This document shows positions 24,961 through 39,399 of a stretch of DNA of 64,000 nt, in pieces. This stretch comes from Fasciolopsis buskii. Its lineage: Eukaryota; Platyhelminthes; Trematoda; Plagiorchiida; Fasciolidae. Positions within the stretch are counted from its first letter, which is position 1, and every line of letters starts with the position of its first letter. The notes beneath the pieces are model-generated. The model saw only the letters and a list, made by a program, of their open reading frames with translations, searched no databases and had not been told where the DNA came from. The DNA is taken from positions 124,001 to 188,000 of the forward strand of contig LUCM01007180.1 in assembly GCA_008360955.1 (NCBI GenBank), in the 5' to 3' direction. The position numbers and the translations under genes are program-made.

Positions 24961-27900
24961 AAATCTGGCAGATTGTAGCTAAGAACGGAGGCAATGATGG
25001 AGCCAAAAATACAGCAAGAAAACGACAGAATAACAATGAGACAGAACTTTGGCGCAGCCAGGCAAATGCTGTGCGCCAGAATATGTTAGTACTGGAGTAT
25101 TTTTATCCAAGATTCGGTTAACAAGGAAAACGCATTTTGGCCGAATGGACGTTTTGGCTGAGTGCACACATCTAACACGTGTGTGAACTGATCAACGGAC
25201 AGTCTATGCCTCATTGCTTTTCTCTCTACTCATGCTATAATTATCGTGGCGATTGGCGTGACCGGCATAAGGTATATACTTTATTTATCACCTCGAACCG
25301 AGACCAGTTATCTAACTTACCAATAGAATCGACCTGAAATTTGCTGGTGTCAACTAGCTGCTGTTTGATCTTGAGTACGCTGATGACGGCACTCACCAAA
25401 CAACTGTAAACGGCTACGTCGGAAGAATTGTAACTTCAGTGTTTATTTTGACAAAACTAAGCGGTGAGGCTTTTCCGAAAGCAGCCATTTTTGTGTGTGC
25501 CTTGACGACTATTCTAACTTGGAGACCTTGTCAGGCACGCTGGGAATCGGCACCAGTTCATGGTCTGACAGTCGATGGAATCAAAAATCCTCTACGCGAA
25601 TCAACATAAACGAATCGTAGCTTAATACTGCTTTATTTTTCCACCCTTACCCTGATGTTTGACCTGCTAATAGGAACAACATGAAACCTTTGTACGTAGC
25701 TCATTTTCCTTTGCAAGATTTCTGTCAGCTTATTGTGTCTTTCCAAAATTCCCTGGATCATTTTTACATCTGTTACCTCGAATGTCAGTTGACCATGAGA
25801 ACTAACCAGGGCCAATACGGAACTATATCTTATTTATGTCAGTAATCATCGGCATACAGAATATGAAGAAGAGTAAGCATGGACATGTGCACGCTTATAT
25901 CGGTTCCACAGCATGATGGATGAATGTGATCATGAGATACTAAATTCAAATGTGTCCAAAACTGTTAGCAAGGTGTTGCAGAGTAGGTCATCACATTGTA
26001 CTTCCCTTTGAAAACACACGTTTACCACCAGTCGGGTCAAAGCTCAATACGTTGTTTTAATGATTTCGTTGACTTTGCTATGTCAAAGTTTGTTTTGGCA
26101 CGATTTAACAATATTTGTCAAGAAAGCCTTCTTAGCAGAAGCATAAATTAGCCAGGAGAATTATAGACACTACTGGACTTATCATTTACGAACTTTTCCT
26201 TGCAATAGTTTTTGAATTACTGTATGCTGCTACATTGAACCTTGACACGAAACAAGCTTGGCTAATAGGCAACGAAACCCGTGTGTGTTGGTGTGTAGTT
26301 ACCTATAATTTAAGTCATGTCAGTCCGACGGAAGTCGACCAGCAATAAAAAACCAGCCAAAGTTTCTATTAGCCGCGAACTGCCAGGCAGAAATTTCCGC
26401 ACCTGCTTTTAATAAATCATCGCATTTCTCGACGGCAGCTACGCACCAGCTCCATTGTATTCAGTAAGTTGTCTCAAGCTTTAGCTCAGAACAAAAAAAT
26501 GAACACGTGATTCCGATCGATTGTAAGTAATGGAGAGTTGAACATAATCCCAAAGCAATGGAAAATTGTTTAAAAAAGGGTTTCAATGCAGATTATTCAT
26601 TTTTGTAGATGATGATTCTGGTGAATTTATGTTGTGCTACAGAGACCCAGCTGATAGGAGTATGTTACTGGAATTTTGTACTACTTTGAAAACTATAAAC
26701 TGGTCAGAATGAAAAACCGCTTAATGAAACTTAGAAGCCACTTATAAAACTACTCTAAGGGTAAGTACAATATAGCTTAAATTTGACTATGAAGCGCAGC
26801 CACGAAAAATGTATTTTTTGTGAGATTGAATACCGCCATCCTGAACTCTTCTCTTGTTTGTGCGTATTACCATCCACAAAGTATTGAACTACGAAAAATG
26901 CAGGCAAATCTCGATCACTTCTGACAACTCACTGTTTGACACTTCCCTTATTCTTTAAGTAGCATCATTTTCTGACCTCGTGATACAAAGATTGGCTCGG
27001 GGCTTCTGAATTTCAATTTTTGAGTTCTGCAGCAAATATCAAGCTGTGCCGTTTCACAGGTCTTTATATTAAATTTATTTGACATTATTGACTGTTTGAG
27101 TGCGATGAAAAATGACGCCAACAATAGCTTGCTGTGTGAGCAGATCGAATCAAACATTAGGAAAATGCACACAACATCGATTGATTAATAGTCACGGGAT
27201 GCAGTGACTTGAAGGATAACGGGGAAAGTTATGAAATTCCAGAAAAGGAAGTGGCCGAACGACCGTTTAGCCATTCCCGAGTAGATGAACTAAAAGTCCT
27301 CATGCTTAGGCACGTTTTCAGTTCCAATCTGTAAAACTTTCAATTACTGTCAAAAAATAAGTCCACACATTTCTAAATGCAAACTACCAACCATTTACTA
27401 TGGCATTTTTGGCCTTCCAGCCTAGTGTCATTGACACGGATGTGCTTGGATTGGGAATCGATCTGACAGTCTCAAATAAAACATCATATTTGTGATGCAT
27501 GTGCGCCGAACCCACAGTAGGGGACACAGAGAGGAAGAGTACAATTCTTGAGTCAAATCGACGCTGAGGTCATGCAAATTCGTGACGATCTCCGCTGCTA
27601 ATACGGATATCAAACAGTAGATCTTCTAAAACTTCGTGGCTTTGATCCAACTACACAAGGGTAGGAGATGGTATACCAGACATTAGGTGAATTCTATTGG
27701 GCCCTCACTGTTGACTTGAAGCATTAATCGGCCGTTGAAAATTTAGTCCCTTACAACTTGCACCGAGACGAGGAAGTAAATTTTCTCAGTCTCGCTGTAC
27801 TCTGAGAATGGTATTGACTGAGTACAATTTTAAAGTCCAAACAAGGAGTGCGATGTTTTAATTCAGTAAGCAATACCTAATGTACTCGCTTGGAACAGGC

Positions 27901-30900
27901 AATGAACCGACGAATAAATTGATTATCAAGTACTGATCAGAATCCTTTCGATCAAGGTTGCGAAAATAAGTTAGTTACCTTTTAAATCAATGGGTATCTG
28001 AGAAAATTTCGCCTCAATTGTTTTGAGATTCTAAGTAATTTAGTAATTGAATTGAATTTCAAGCCTAACAGTTGCACAGGCAACTGGGAATGTATGTTAG
28101 TTAGCAAAAAATGGTTTTGGATTTAATCAGCAAGTAGATAGAGGTTCGCCGACAGAACAAATGCCAAAGCTATTCAGTAAAGTCTAGGCCCGATTAACTT
28201 ACGAGTATCATTGTGCAGTACCGCTGTTGGAGAACGGGATCTGTGAAATTCCAGTGAATCTTTTCGTTAGATAACCGGCATTTGTTTGCCTAAATTAACC
28301 GGTGTCAACCGAAGCCAATGTGGAGCAATCACGACATCTCAGTGGTAGGAGTAACTAGAACTTTCCTTCTCAAAGATGGCAGATAGGCATTATCTTCTGT
28401 CACTTTAAGTTAAAACATTACCTTCCTCATAGGAAAGTATTCGATTAGCTTAAAATTTATGACTTCAGCTAGAGCAGAAACCACAGTTTCCCAAGGTTAC
28501 CACCGCATCCAGAAATGACTGAAATCTGTTGGTGTCAAACTGGGCACGATCCCTCTAATCTAACTGGAGAACTGCTTTGTGGTATGATTCCGTCCGGTGG
28601 CCTCAACTCCCTTCATATTCAAGGAGTGGGGCGAAATGTAAACATTTGTCACTGTTCTGTGTGGATTTGGAAGAAACTACTTCGCGGTAGACAAGAATAA
28701 GATTGAGATAGCGGCACTGATTGACTAGGAGAGTACGTATGGATAAGCGAACTGTTCGGCGTAGTTCTTTTGTAAGTCCTCACAGCCTGTCTGTTTTGTA
28801 CAGTGTTTCTGAATACCGATTAAGAATGTCGTTGGAAACTGACAGTTTGCCCGAAATTTATTTTTCAGCGCCAGGTTGTGAATAAGCCGCTTCATATATG
28901 CGAAACACTTTGTCGTTGATCTCGACATTTCAGAAGTATCTACTTGTCTTCAAAAAGGATAAGTGCAGCAGTCCTTTGATTTACAATAAGATTACATTTC
29001 ATTGTCCAATTCATTATTGATATCCTTGAAAATGCAATTCTAATAAAACACGTTCACGTTGTTGATGAACTTATTTCTTGCTGACAAACCTCCAACAAAT
29101 GGGGTGGAGGGATCTGGAAAAATGAATTAGTAGGATGCAGTAAGCTTCCTGATTAGAGTAATTGTCACAACCCGTATTTGCATTTTAACTCAATTCCATA
29201 AAATGACAGCCATACAAAAATTGAAAATTCATCAAACAATACATTTATCTATGTTTTACAAGGTTTTCGAATGACATATGGCTGATTTTTCCGATTCGGG
29301 GTAAGGCATTGGTGGTAGGATTTGATGTAGATCATAGGTCGAGTAAGACAGTCGACTAGTCGGAAGATGCGTCGTTCTTACGGCAGACACAGCACATGAT
29401 ACAAAAGGAAGAATTCACGAAATTTTGCAATATGATAGAGGCAATATCTGATAAATGTGAAATAGCAAATGAGTTTTAAATATTGTATACCACCAGACAC
29501 TATAATAAAACGTCAACCCTTCTTCTGATATACACAGTTACGTCTGTAGAGAAATGCATCAATACAAATCCGGTACAATAAACAGAAACCTTTTGCTGGA
29601 TTTTTGCCGTGGACCAGTGAGGGGTTTGGCAAAGCTATCATGTCGTCTATGAGTTCCGGCGGGTCTGTGGATTTGCACAACGGAGACTGACTTCAGTGTG
29701 CGTTCAGCTAACGGGTGCGTAGTCCCTTACATTTCAAAGAAGCTGGAAGTCTTTCATGTTTCCAAGCTATGGCTGGATGATTGTCAGCAGTCATTCAGTT
29801 TGCATCATTGCACTTGGACAATGGGTTTGCTTTTCAACTCTTCTGGCCGTCGTTTATTCTCACTTTCCCATTTACGGGCATTCTAATTGTAGCTGCCCCT
29901 TCAGGAAAACTCACGTTTGTTGCTCTACAAATAAAAACGAATGTTAAAAATACCAGTAATAATTTTTCCTCCATTGGTGTCTGCTGGGAACACCGAATTT
30001 TGAGACAAATCTGCTGCATTCCTCGATTTTCCAGCAACCTCGATGTTGCTTTCTACACTTCTCTCTTTTAAATGGATTCCCCCTACTATATATATTTCAG
30101 CTTCATCATCCACAAATGAACTGAGATCTTTCGTTAAACTTTTGTGAACAGCGTGCAGTGCATAAAGAAATCCAGGGTAAGCTTAATTTGAAAATGCGCC
30201 TGTACGAACGTAGGATGTGAGCACTTGAGCAACAACATTTCCAAAAATCTAACAGACCCCGCGTCCACATTCAACGATTTTGCTTAGTGTGATACATTGT
30301 GTATCTTTACTGATGCGGGTGGAAATTAAAATAAAACAATGGTGCGAGGGAGTAAAGACGCTTGATAATCACCATTGCGTGGTATCGACGCAGAAGATCA
30401 CCTCGGACAAGTTCTAGTCTCACTGGTAAGCAGGCAAAATGTGAAATGACACCATTATATGCGGAGGTCAAACAATATGGGTGCTTAAAAAAATCGGAAA
30501 AAGGCACCAGGAAAAACTGAATGATTATGGTCATTATAGGTGGTCAGTTAATTGTCAGAAAATATACCGGAATTGCCGAAGCAAATTAGATTGACGAACG
30601 ACGAACACGGATGACTCCAAAATACACGGAAACGCATAAACAGCTCTAAAAGTTAAATAAAAGGTTATAAATCGCTTTGTAAGTTTCGGAAGGGACTAAC
30701 ACAAACCAGAATAGTCAGAATGTGAAAGCGTTCAAATCTGCAAATGAGTGGCAGTTATAAAAGATCCATCTTCTTTCTCGGGTTCTAGGAGTAACTGCCA
30801 GATGAAAATCTGGACGGATCTGTTAACTTTGCATGGAGATGTACTTTACTCGAGGAGGGATTTGTACCAAGCGACATGCTGAATGTCAAGTGGGAGAATT

Positions 30901-33900
30901 CGCACATTTGAAAGCAGTCAACAATTTCAACATCAACAACAACAAACCAGAATTTGGTATGTTCGGATCATGTCATAATCGACGACAACTTCCGTCCAGT
31001 ATGTACGGACAACGAATAAGACTTGACGGAATTCGCAGGTGGGAACGGTTTATTCGCAAACGTGGAGAGGAATGTCTTCAGAAATACAGTAAATCTCTAG
31101 ATGTTTGGGATCATCCGTGAGAGTAATTCGAATTCGTTTCTGTCGAGGAACTGAAATTAAGTGCCTCCACAAGATATTACCCCAAAAAATCAAAAACCTC
31201 ATGATAAAAATCCTATTGGAATCAGTGAAAGCGTGCCTGAATAATGAATTCATTTACGAATCCGATGATGATTCATCAAAAGCCTCGTTGGCTTTGCAAG
31301 GCTAAATTTCAGGAAGAAAACACTGGATTCTAAAGTATGGGTATCTGCTGTAAGTGGTACTTTTAACTATCCGGGTAGATGGACCTACACCAAAGTCCAT
31401 AGATTGGGACCTTGTTTCATTTTTTTGAAGTTCAAACTCACCGAAGAATAAACCTCAGGCGAGTCACCTAGTTGGTCTTTAATAGATTCACTACCCTCAC
31501 GAGCTTCTACTCTTTCGGATGAGGTTCTGGTCTCAAACAAACAAATAGGTTTACAAGCATGGGGATGCAGGGACAGGAGATTGCTCGGTGGACGTTCCTG
31601 ACGAACGGAAATAACCGCGGAACCGGTTGTACGTTTTCGGGCATAGATTTTCCATCCATCCGTAGGTAAAACGTACCAGTTGGAGCAAACATTCTAGCAT
31701 AACCATCGCGATTTCTGTAATCTTGAGACAGTTTCTAGTATCAAAGAACTGCAGTGAAGTTTTCAGCCCCCCGTTTTCCCACAGCACTAAGTCTATTAGG
31801 GCACCAACATAATTGTTTTTGTTGTTCATCTAGTTTAATTTTCTTCACTAAAATTTGCTTACGGTTTTGTTCTGACGATTTCACATTCATGGAGCAATAT
31901 TTGTTCGCGTTGGTAAACTCATACCATTTCGTCTGAAAGTGGCAATCAACCAGCTGTGATGGAACAACTGCGCCTACCCGTGGAACAATGAATGACCAAC
32001 ACAGTTTAAAAAGCCTTCCTTCATTGATAGATGAATGACGGTTGGGTGAACTTGATAGACTGGCCACATTCGTTATTCAGATTTTCTCGTTGATTATTGA
32101 GCGTAGTTCCGCTGGTCGTGTCTCCAGTGCCCAGCAATGGCGATATCCACTACTTATTCATTCAGATTGAAAGCTGTATGACATATAGGCAAATATCTAA
32201 GCTATAGTTAGGGTGTTTTGTACATGGCAAATCCTATGCCATTGCAAGTAAACATCGAGACGCAAATGCTTGCGAAAGTATTTGCAACTAAACCTTTGCA
32301 GCGCAAGTACTCTTGTGAAAAATCTTCGCAATAACACTGTGAATTTGTATTTATTGTTTTACTGAACTTATCTTTTTAGAAATGCTTCCTCGAATATTAC
32401 GCATTCCTTTTTACTCCCTGAATAGATAAGAACATCGTAAAACTGGTTTTATTTGATGTTTTAACTCCTTTTTTTATCTGCTCGTTTTATAGTCCAAAAA
32501 TGGGAATCTATATGTACTAATTAAATAGGTGCCGTTCTTCGCATTTCAAAAGACGCATATAAGAAAATGAAAGAATTAATCTGGAAACATTGATAGGTCT
32601 AAATCTGCATCAAGAGAACGCTGATATACTAATATCAAGAAGAAAAAATTCACAATGCAGCGTTCAAGGACATTTAAACTGTGCCCAAAAACGGACATCC
32701 ATCACCAAATAGACAAACAGACACACACATGGGTGCACAAATAAACTCCAAATAAAAGTAATTCACCAATCTGAAATTGCAATCCGTTACATGACCAGAA
32801 AACTTTGATCGCAGTTTGATGCTAAGAATTAGGTTAATCAAGCCAATCTGAAACCTCGGGGAAACAAAATGTTTTCGATGAAATCCTGTTTCGTGCAATT
32901 ATCGGCCGTGTTCCGGGAGAAACAGGGAAGAAAAGCAAGTTACCGGAATAGTGAAATGTGGACAATCTGAAACCGATCTCCGTAATAATCATTTCTGTAT
33001 GACTGTGCTTGAGGTTAGCCAGTGTCACAGTGGTCCGATCCAAGAAACCATTCTTCGAAATTTTTCGACCCTGTTTTCGTAGACAATCCATAAAACATAC
33101 ATAATTCCTGTACGATAATCCCCATTATAATGGGCCTGCGCATGCATGACGAACGTTGTTACCTTAAGGCAGAATGAACGCGGTAATTTAATTTCCAGTT
33201 TCACAAATATGAAAAATCTGTTCAGCCAACACCCAGTCAAACGCTACCATGAGCAGTATATCCAAAATGTCTTGCTTATCACCACACTGAGGGAGTTTTG
33301 CTTTTGCCGAATACGGAAAGCTTCATTTCCCTGGTAGGTTAAAACTGTGGCCGCTAAGTTATATTTCGTATCTTATCCGAATGAAACCAGTACAACATAC
33401 TTCCGGAGGCCTTTCAACCTCCCTGGTATCAAAAGTAGTTAAAGGGCGCACACTGTGATAGAGCAAAATAATCAGCCTCATTCGATTTAACGATGGAATA
33501 CGTTTACTTTGGGAATTTCATTTTCTTTGTCTGTGTCATAATCTTCGGCGCTTAAAGCCGTTAATACGAAAACCTAGACCGTTGGTCTGCCAGATAAAGT
33601 TGACTTAGCTCAACGAAACCTATCCTAGTTGTAAACCATTAGTGACCAAACACAGACTGCATAGCCCGTTGCACCGTTGGTTACATACATTCTCAGGTTT
33701 TCTGAAACGTATTTGAAGTGCAGCACCAAGCAAAATGCAACGCAAATCAGAAAAACCCGGGTGATGGTTTCCGTGGTAGGGTCGCTAAAGTGATTTTTCA
33801 TTTCCCTTCACTTACAACCATCTCCTGTAATGTATTATTCGCCGTAAGATCATGTTCATTACCAAATTTTATTTATTTGGTTACATTCTTCTGGCTGGTT

Positions 33901-36900
33901 TTACATTTATAGATAGGAACGAGACATATTCAGTAACATTTTCAGTGTTTGTTCATTTTTTCCTGGACATTTGTAACTTTGCATCAACATCTCGGGTTTG
34001 CCAAATTATCATCGGAAAAAGCTGAGAAGGTTTTGGGTAAATTCCACTTTTTCCGCAAACTGCTACCGACTGCACGGATTCAAACTGGTACGAACTCATT
34101 TTGTTGTTTACTTCTGACGGATACTCTTAACTTCAGACTACAGCCCACTCCTTTGGTGCAGATCGGGCTGGGCGGCAAATTCATTCGTGTCATTTTGATT
34201 AAATGCTTATTTTCCTGCTTTTAATTCATGACTTGACAAAATACGCATAACGGATGGAAAGATCTCCATGCACCTCTTCATAATTTACTTTCTTATGGCC
34301 TCGTTTCGAGTGTTTGGTGATGATAAAGTTAACTGATGATTGAACCATTCCCGATGTGATAGAAAGCTTCATTTCCCTAAAGCAGTGTATTTCTGCCCGT
34401 CAGCATCTTTCTCGGAGCCGTGACACATGCTACCCTAAACAATAATGTCTGTACCTTTAGAAACGAGGCAAAAGCGGCGTTTCTGTCAACCTGAGACAGA
34501 TGCAGATGCGCATAAATTCATGAGGTAAGCCTAAACAAAGATTTGCGCAAATCAACATCAATAAAATTGTATAATCTGGTTTCAGGACCCAACGAAAAAA
34601 CCAGTTTCACTTTGAAGTATGCGCAACTAACAAGACTGTTCTGTAGGATGAATAACTTTCTCCTTCTCTTCAGGGAAGAAACGTGACAAGACTGAAGTCT
34701 ATCCAGCCCGTATAGTCAAAGCTACTCACCAGTTTCCACTTCGATTATCATTCTAGCTCTTTCATGCATAATCAGTCGAAATATGCATTCCTGACTAATT
34801 GTTTTTAATCTACCATTTTTCGACGAATAAAAGAAGTTCCGGATTCTTCATGGTCTTGAAATGTGTTGTGGTTAATTAGAGGAGCTTTGAACGGTTCGTT
34901 GTACTGCCTTCGCCGAGTGAACATGAGTGATCTGCCACTGAACTCTGGGTAATCTGTTGAACAGCGGTCTGCAGCCCTGCAACAGCCATTGACGAAATAG
35001 GGGGCTAACTTACGGATTTTTGGTTTCCACTAAACCTTCAAGAGTTGGTGTTCATAGCTTCGGGACAACGATGCTTAACACAGTCGTTCGTTTTAACAAT
35101 TTAAAGTATCAGCCGAAATTTTATAGTGGCACAATCTGGAACTGAAATGAGAGAAATAATTGAAAGTGTGAGCTAAATATAAACATCCCGCGGTCTTAAT
35201 TTTCAGCAGTTCTTTGCTCATCTAATTTATGTTAACTTGTGATCAACACAAATGCAAACCCCAAGAAATCGGACCAATTGGAGTAGGCTATTTATTTCCC
35301 TAGTATAGTCAGCAAAATAGTAGACCAATTCCATACAAAAGTATAACCTACTGGTAATCTGCAACACACTGGAGGTGAGCGATCAGCAAAGAAAGATCTA
35401 ACAGAACCAGCCGTTGGAAATTGCCAGCACGTTCAATTGCGACTGGTGTTCACGTCGAAGCCGCGGTGGCTAATTTGTTTTTTCTGGGGAAATCCTGTGT
35501 CTAGACAGATTGTGAAACTTGATTTCGTGGTCAAAGGCTTCCAATTTGACATCGTCAGACATGCAACTGATATTACATTGGGCAACAGGCATAAATTATT
35601 AGTGATGCAACTAGTCGCTCATCTTGATGCAAGTGTTTTTACCCCAATCCTCCATACATGGCGCATCGATTTTTCGATACACTCCTTACATCATTTGGTC
35701 CTGATACATAACTCAATACACCTAATTTTTGTCATTTTGCTTTTACACATCGGTTTTCCTTCTTTTTGGCATCACAAAACGAATATGTCCAACGGAGTTA
35801 AAAGAGTTTTAATCTGTTCATTTTTCAGTCTAAAAGTTTCCTAGTTTATTTTCGAAGAAATTCTATACCCACATCAGTTCTCTGAGCTCGATATAGTCAA
35901 GTGTCATGTTCCGGATTATCTTACTCCAGCTGGCAGATTGCGGGCACTAAACAAACATTCGACGATGATCTAAAACAGACAATTTCAGATTTTCTGGGTT
36001 TTGCTTCCATCTGGTACCAGATCTCGACCATCTATCGACATAAGTGGCAGTTTGTCTGTCTTTGACACATTCACAATCCTGTTTGTATTTTCGCAGTATA
36101 ATCTGTAGGTGGTTGCATTTTCACGGAGAAGAAAATCCATTATATTAGTCCCATTCAGAAAAAAATGATTTCCCATGTAACCAATTGGTTAACTGACTCT
36201 GACAGTGACCGTCGCGAACAAACTGATAGGCTCGTCGGAGCATGAAAAAGTTGAATCTCAACACTGAAAAACGGAGATTCTTATTTGATTTGGTATACCT
36301 CTGCGTAGGAAACCCTGATTTGTTCGTTTGTTTGAGGAACATCCTCTGCTAAAAGAAAAGAAAACCACGATATTTTCAATCCTCAGTAATGCAAACACAA
36401 TGATCTATGTTTTAAAATCGACTTATTTATCGTTTGTTTGCATGTTAAAGGAAACCGAATGCAAGAGCCGGAGATTGCAAGTTCATATACCTCAACAAAG
36501 ACCGCCAGTTTCTCAAATGAACTTTCTGAGGACGTGTGCAAAAGATTCGGCGTTGGAATTAAATAAAATATGATAGTTTGGCATCTAGGCAAACAGAATG
36601 ACAGTCACTTGTCAGAAATTGTGGAAGACCCTATAACGTTGCAGAATAAATCCTATGGAGATGCCAGACAGTTGAAGTTGGCCTGAGTAAACAGGCAGAA
36701 GTCACACAAATAGGAATTTGCTTAGCGCACAGCGGGAGATTATTTTGTTGTCTGCAAAAGACATGGTAAATCTGTAACATCATATCACTCTGGACAGGTG
36801 TTGACGTCTCACGGCGTCCATGATTAGATTTTCTAGTACTATTCGATTACCGTGTTGAGCTATGCTTCACCGATATACACCTAGAGATATTAGAGGAAAA

Positions 36901-39399
36901 ACTTTTGTAATATCCCTTTATTTGTCACTTGGCCGACCAAACAAAAGGCTGCTCGCTTGCATCTTTCGGGCTGCATCTTCCGACTTGACAAACAATCGAT
37001 CAAAAGAATTCATGGTTCACCAAAAATGCCACACGTGTGTTTAGAGTGGCGGTGCAAGAGAACAGGAGAAACCCCTCGATCGAAGTGAATTGCAGCTCTA
37101 ATTGTTCATCTGTCTTGTGACTAGTAGAGGGCATGAATAAAGTGAAATTGAACTGAAATGATGGCCATTCAAATAATTTGAAGCCCATCAGACGCTAAAC
37201 AGCCGACGAAATTATGCTTTATCGTTTGTAATTGCAACCAATTGTGATTTACTGTCAGACATGTGTACATTGTTTCACCCGATCTCCGTCGCTGCTGTTA
37301 ATTCAGAAGGGGTATTGGAATGATGTTTTCAATTTTCTGTTGCGCGCCAGCCCTAAAATACAATAACACTCAAGCACAAGCACTTAATGATTCCTTATAT
37401 GTTCGGATTTAATAAAGTTACAACACTGGCAATATAAGAAAAAAAACTAAACCTTAGGAGGGTGCAAACAATTCCTAAAATCGAACGATTTTTACGTGCT
37501 TTGAATCGTTGTTACTACTAGTCCTTTCTGCCACTGCGGTCAGCTACGCACGATAGATGGGATCTGAATACGATACTGAAGCTGTTCGATAAAGTGGATG
37601 CCAGAGAGTCCCTGACAGGAGACTTCCCACATGGCCGCTTCCAGGAAAAATAAAATGTCATAGTTAAATAGTTCTACTGCGAACAGCCTTCTAAAATCGG
37701 GAAGCGTCAGCAAAATCTATGAAGCCGGTTTCAACGTTTTTTACTCATCCGAAAAAACCTCGACGGGTTTTACGATTTCGTCTTGCAAACCATCTGATTG
37801 TTAGCGTGCTTCACATCCAACACTATGAGTAAGTTTCGTCTGGTTTTTCGTTGAACACACGTTTTGTTTCTCTTAAGTAAACATTCCGAAATTGAACAAC
37901 CATAGACAGGTGATCGGACTGATCTTCGGATTGTTGTTTGCGAATAGGACTAAGAAATTTTGTCCGCTATATCTGTTCCTCAGCGAATAAGTAATCAGCT
38001 GGTTAAGACGTCGAAAGGTTTTCCACTTCAATCAACCCATGTAAGAATAGTCGGTGCATTTGCTGTCATAAGAATTTTTAACAGGTGCGCACAGAAACTG
38101 GCCATGAAATCATGTCTAGACTAGGAACATTCCAAATCATTAACGTCGATTTCTTAAGGATCTAGTGGTTATAAAGAAACAACCGAGAACTTCAGCCCAC
38201 CACGCGCGTCAACCTTGTGACCACCAGATATACTGCGAGTGCAGTGAGCAAACGTAACCCGCACATCTGATTCCTTTGCATCGTGTAACCCAATGCAATT
38301 GACTTAACAATATACACCTTCATTACATCCAAGTCCATGATGTTAGTTTTATCCTGACAGAGTTTTATCAAGTATTCGCAGAAACGTCAAAAAAATCCAT
38401 GGTTGATAATACGAATAAGTTTACACAAGGCAATGTTCAACTGTATTTTATCGCAACCCATGTTAGATCGAGTCAAAGGGTTAAATCAATTACTCAGGTG
38501 AGAGTGAATTTTTGGCTCAAGCACGAAAAAACTTTTGAAAGAAGTAGACACACCAATTCCCACTGGTTTAAAATGCCGGACTTGGTAAAATATTGATGGT
38601 AATAATAACAGCAATAGTAGACGCAAAAAATAATTGTGAAAAATAAATGATGCATGGTAGCTAACCGTGTGAGCCATAGGAACCGGCTAGCCCTGTTGAA
38701 AAACAGGGGAGGGAATAGTGCTTCTCCGGTACGTGGAGGTAAAAGAAGCGAGGAATCAAATGAGAAACGAAAAGTCTCTGGGAATACTTTGGTTTTTAGC
38801 GGATAGCAAACTGTTGGCTATTTCAGCACAGGCAGCGTTTTCAACAGTAAAATGTGAAATCGATTACCTTAATTTCATCACAGAATGGAAATAGTTTAAC
38901 AGTCTTACCGACCAGATCAAGGTTTTTCAAACCGGGAACGAGTACCGAAAAGCAGTAAAGTTATAGTCTAAGCAAGCATAAAGCAAGAATTGGAAAACAT
39001 CTCCATAATGTTATCAAACGAATAGCGTCAGAGCGTTTGGTCGAAAGGGTCTCAGGTTGGCTTCGTTTCGCCGCTTTTTAGCTTCCTCACTTGGCAGCGG
39101 CTACTCTCTTGAAAAATAATTAGCAATTTTTATTTCATTAATGAGGAAAGTAAAAGATAAAGATGAAGTTGCTTTCAGCTTTCCCAGGCTACGGGGCAGG
39201 AGGGTAACTTGTGGAACACAGATACGACATTTTTGGTTCAGGAACGACTGCGGTTTGTAAATGTCCAAGACAAACCACAGAAGTATCCCCTTAGATGCTT
39301 TCCCTACAAATTTCTTGCAATGAGAATTTGCAGAAGAACGAATGAAAAGGGTTAACGCCGAAGTTTAGGGGGACATCAGAAAACACTTAATGGGATTCA
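24961..39399. other. 14-kb gene-poor stretch
   Basis: No frame here shows a domain I recognise. The longest are 135 codons at 35437-35844 (over the 49-bp repeat), 108 codons on the minus strand at 31741-32067, and 96 at 29781-30071. The part next to 24960 (to about 25170) may be the 5' region of the minus-strand LINE. Introns of a gene with exons outside the window, or old unrecognisable repeats, are both possible. Confidence 0.5.
35658..35706 (+). repeat. Dispersed 49-bp repeat, copy 2
   Basis: Same sequence as 15491-15539 with three mismatches (g for a, a for g, t for c), in the same orientation. No Penelope motifs were recognised nearby. The 135-codon frame over it (35437-35844) resembles no known family and both copies of the repeat happen to be open, reading '(R/H)IDFSIHSL.HLV'. 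Confidence 0.8.

Noticed and set aside
35437..35844. A 135-codon plus-strand open frame
   Set aside because: It resembles no family, runs through the 49-bp dispersed repeat, and has no splice or start support.
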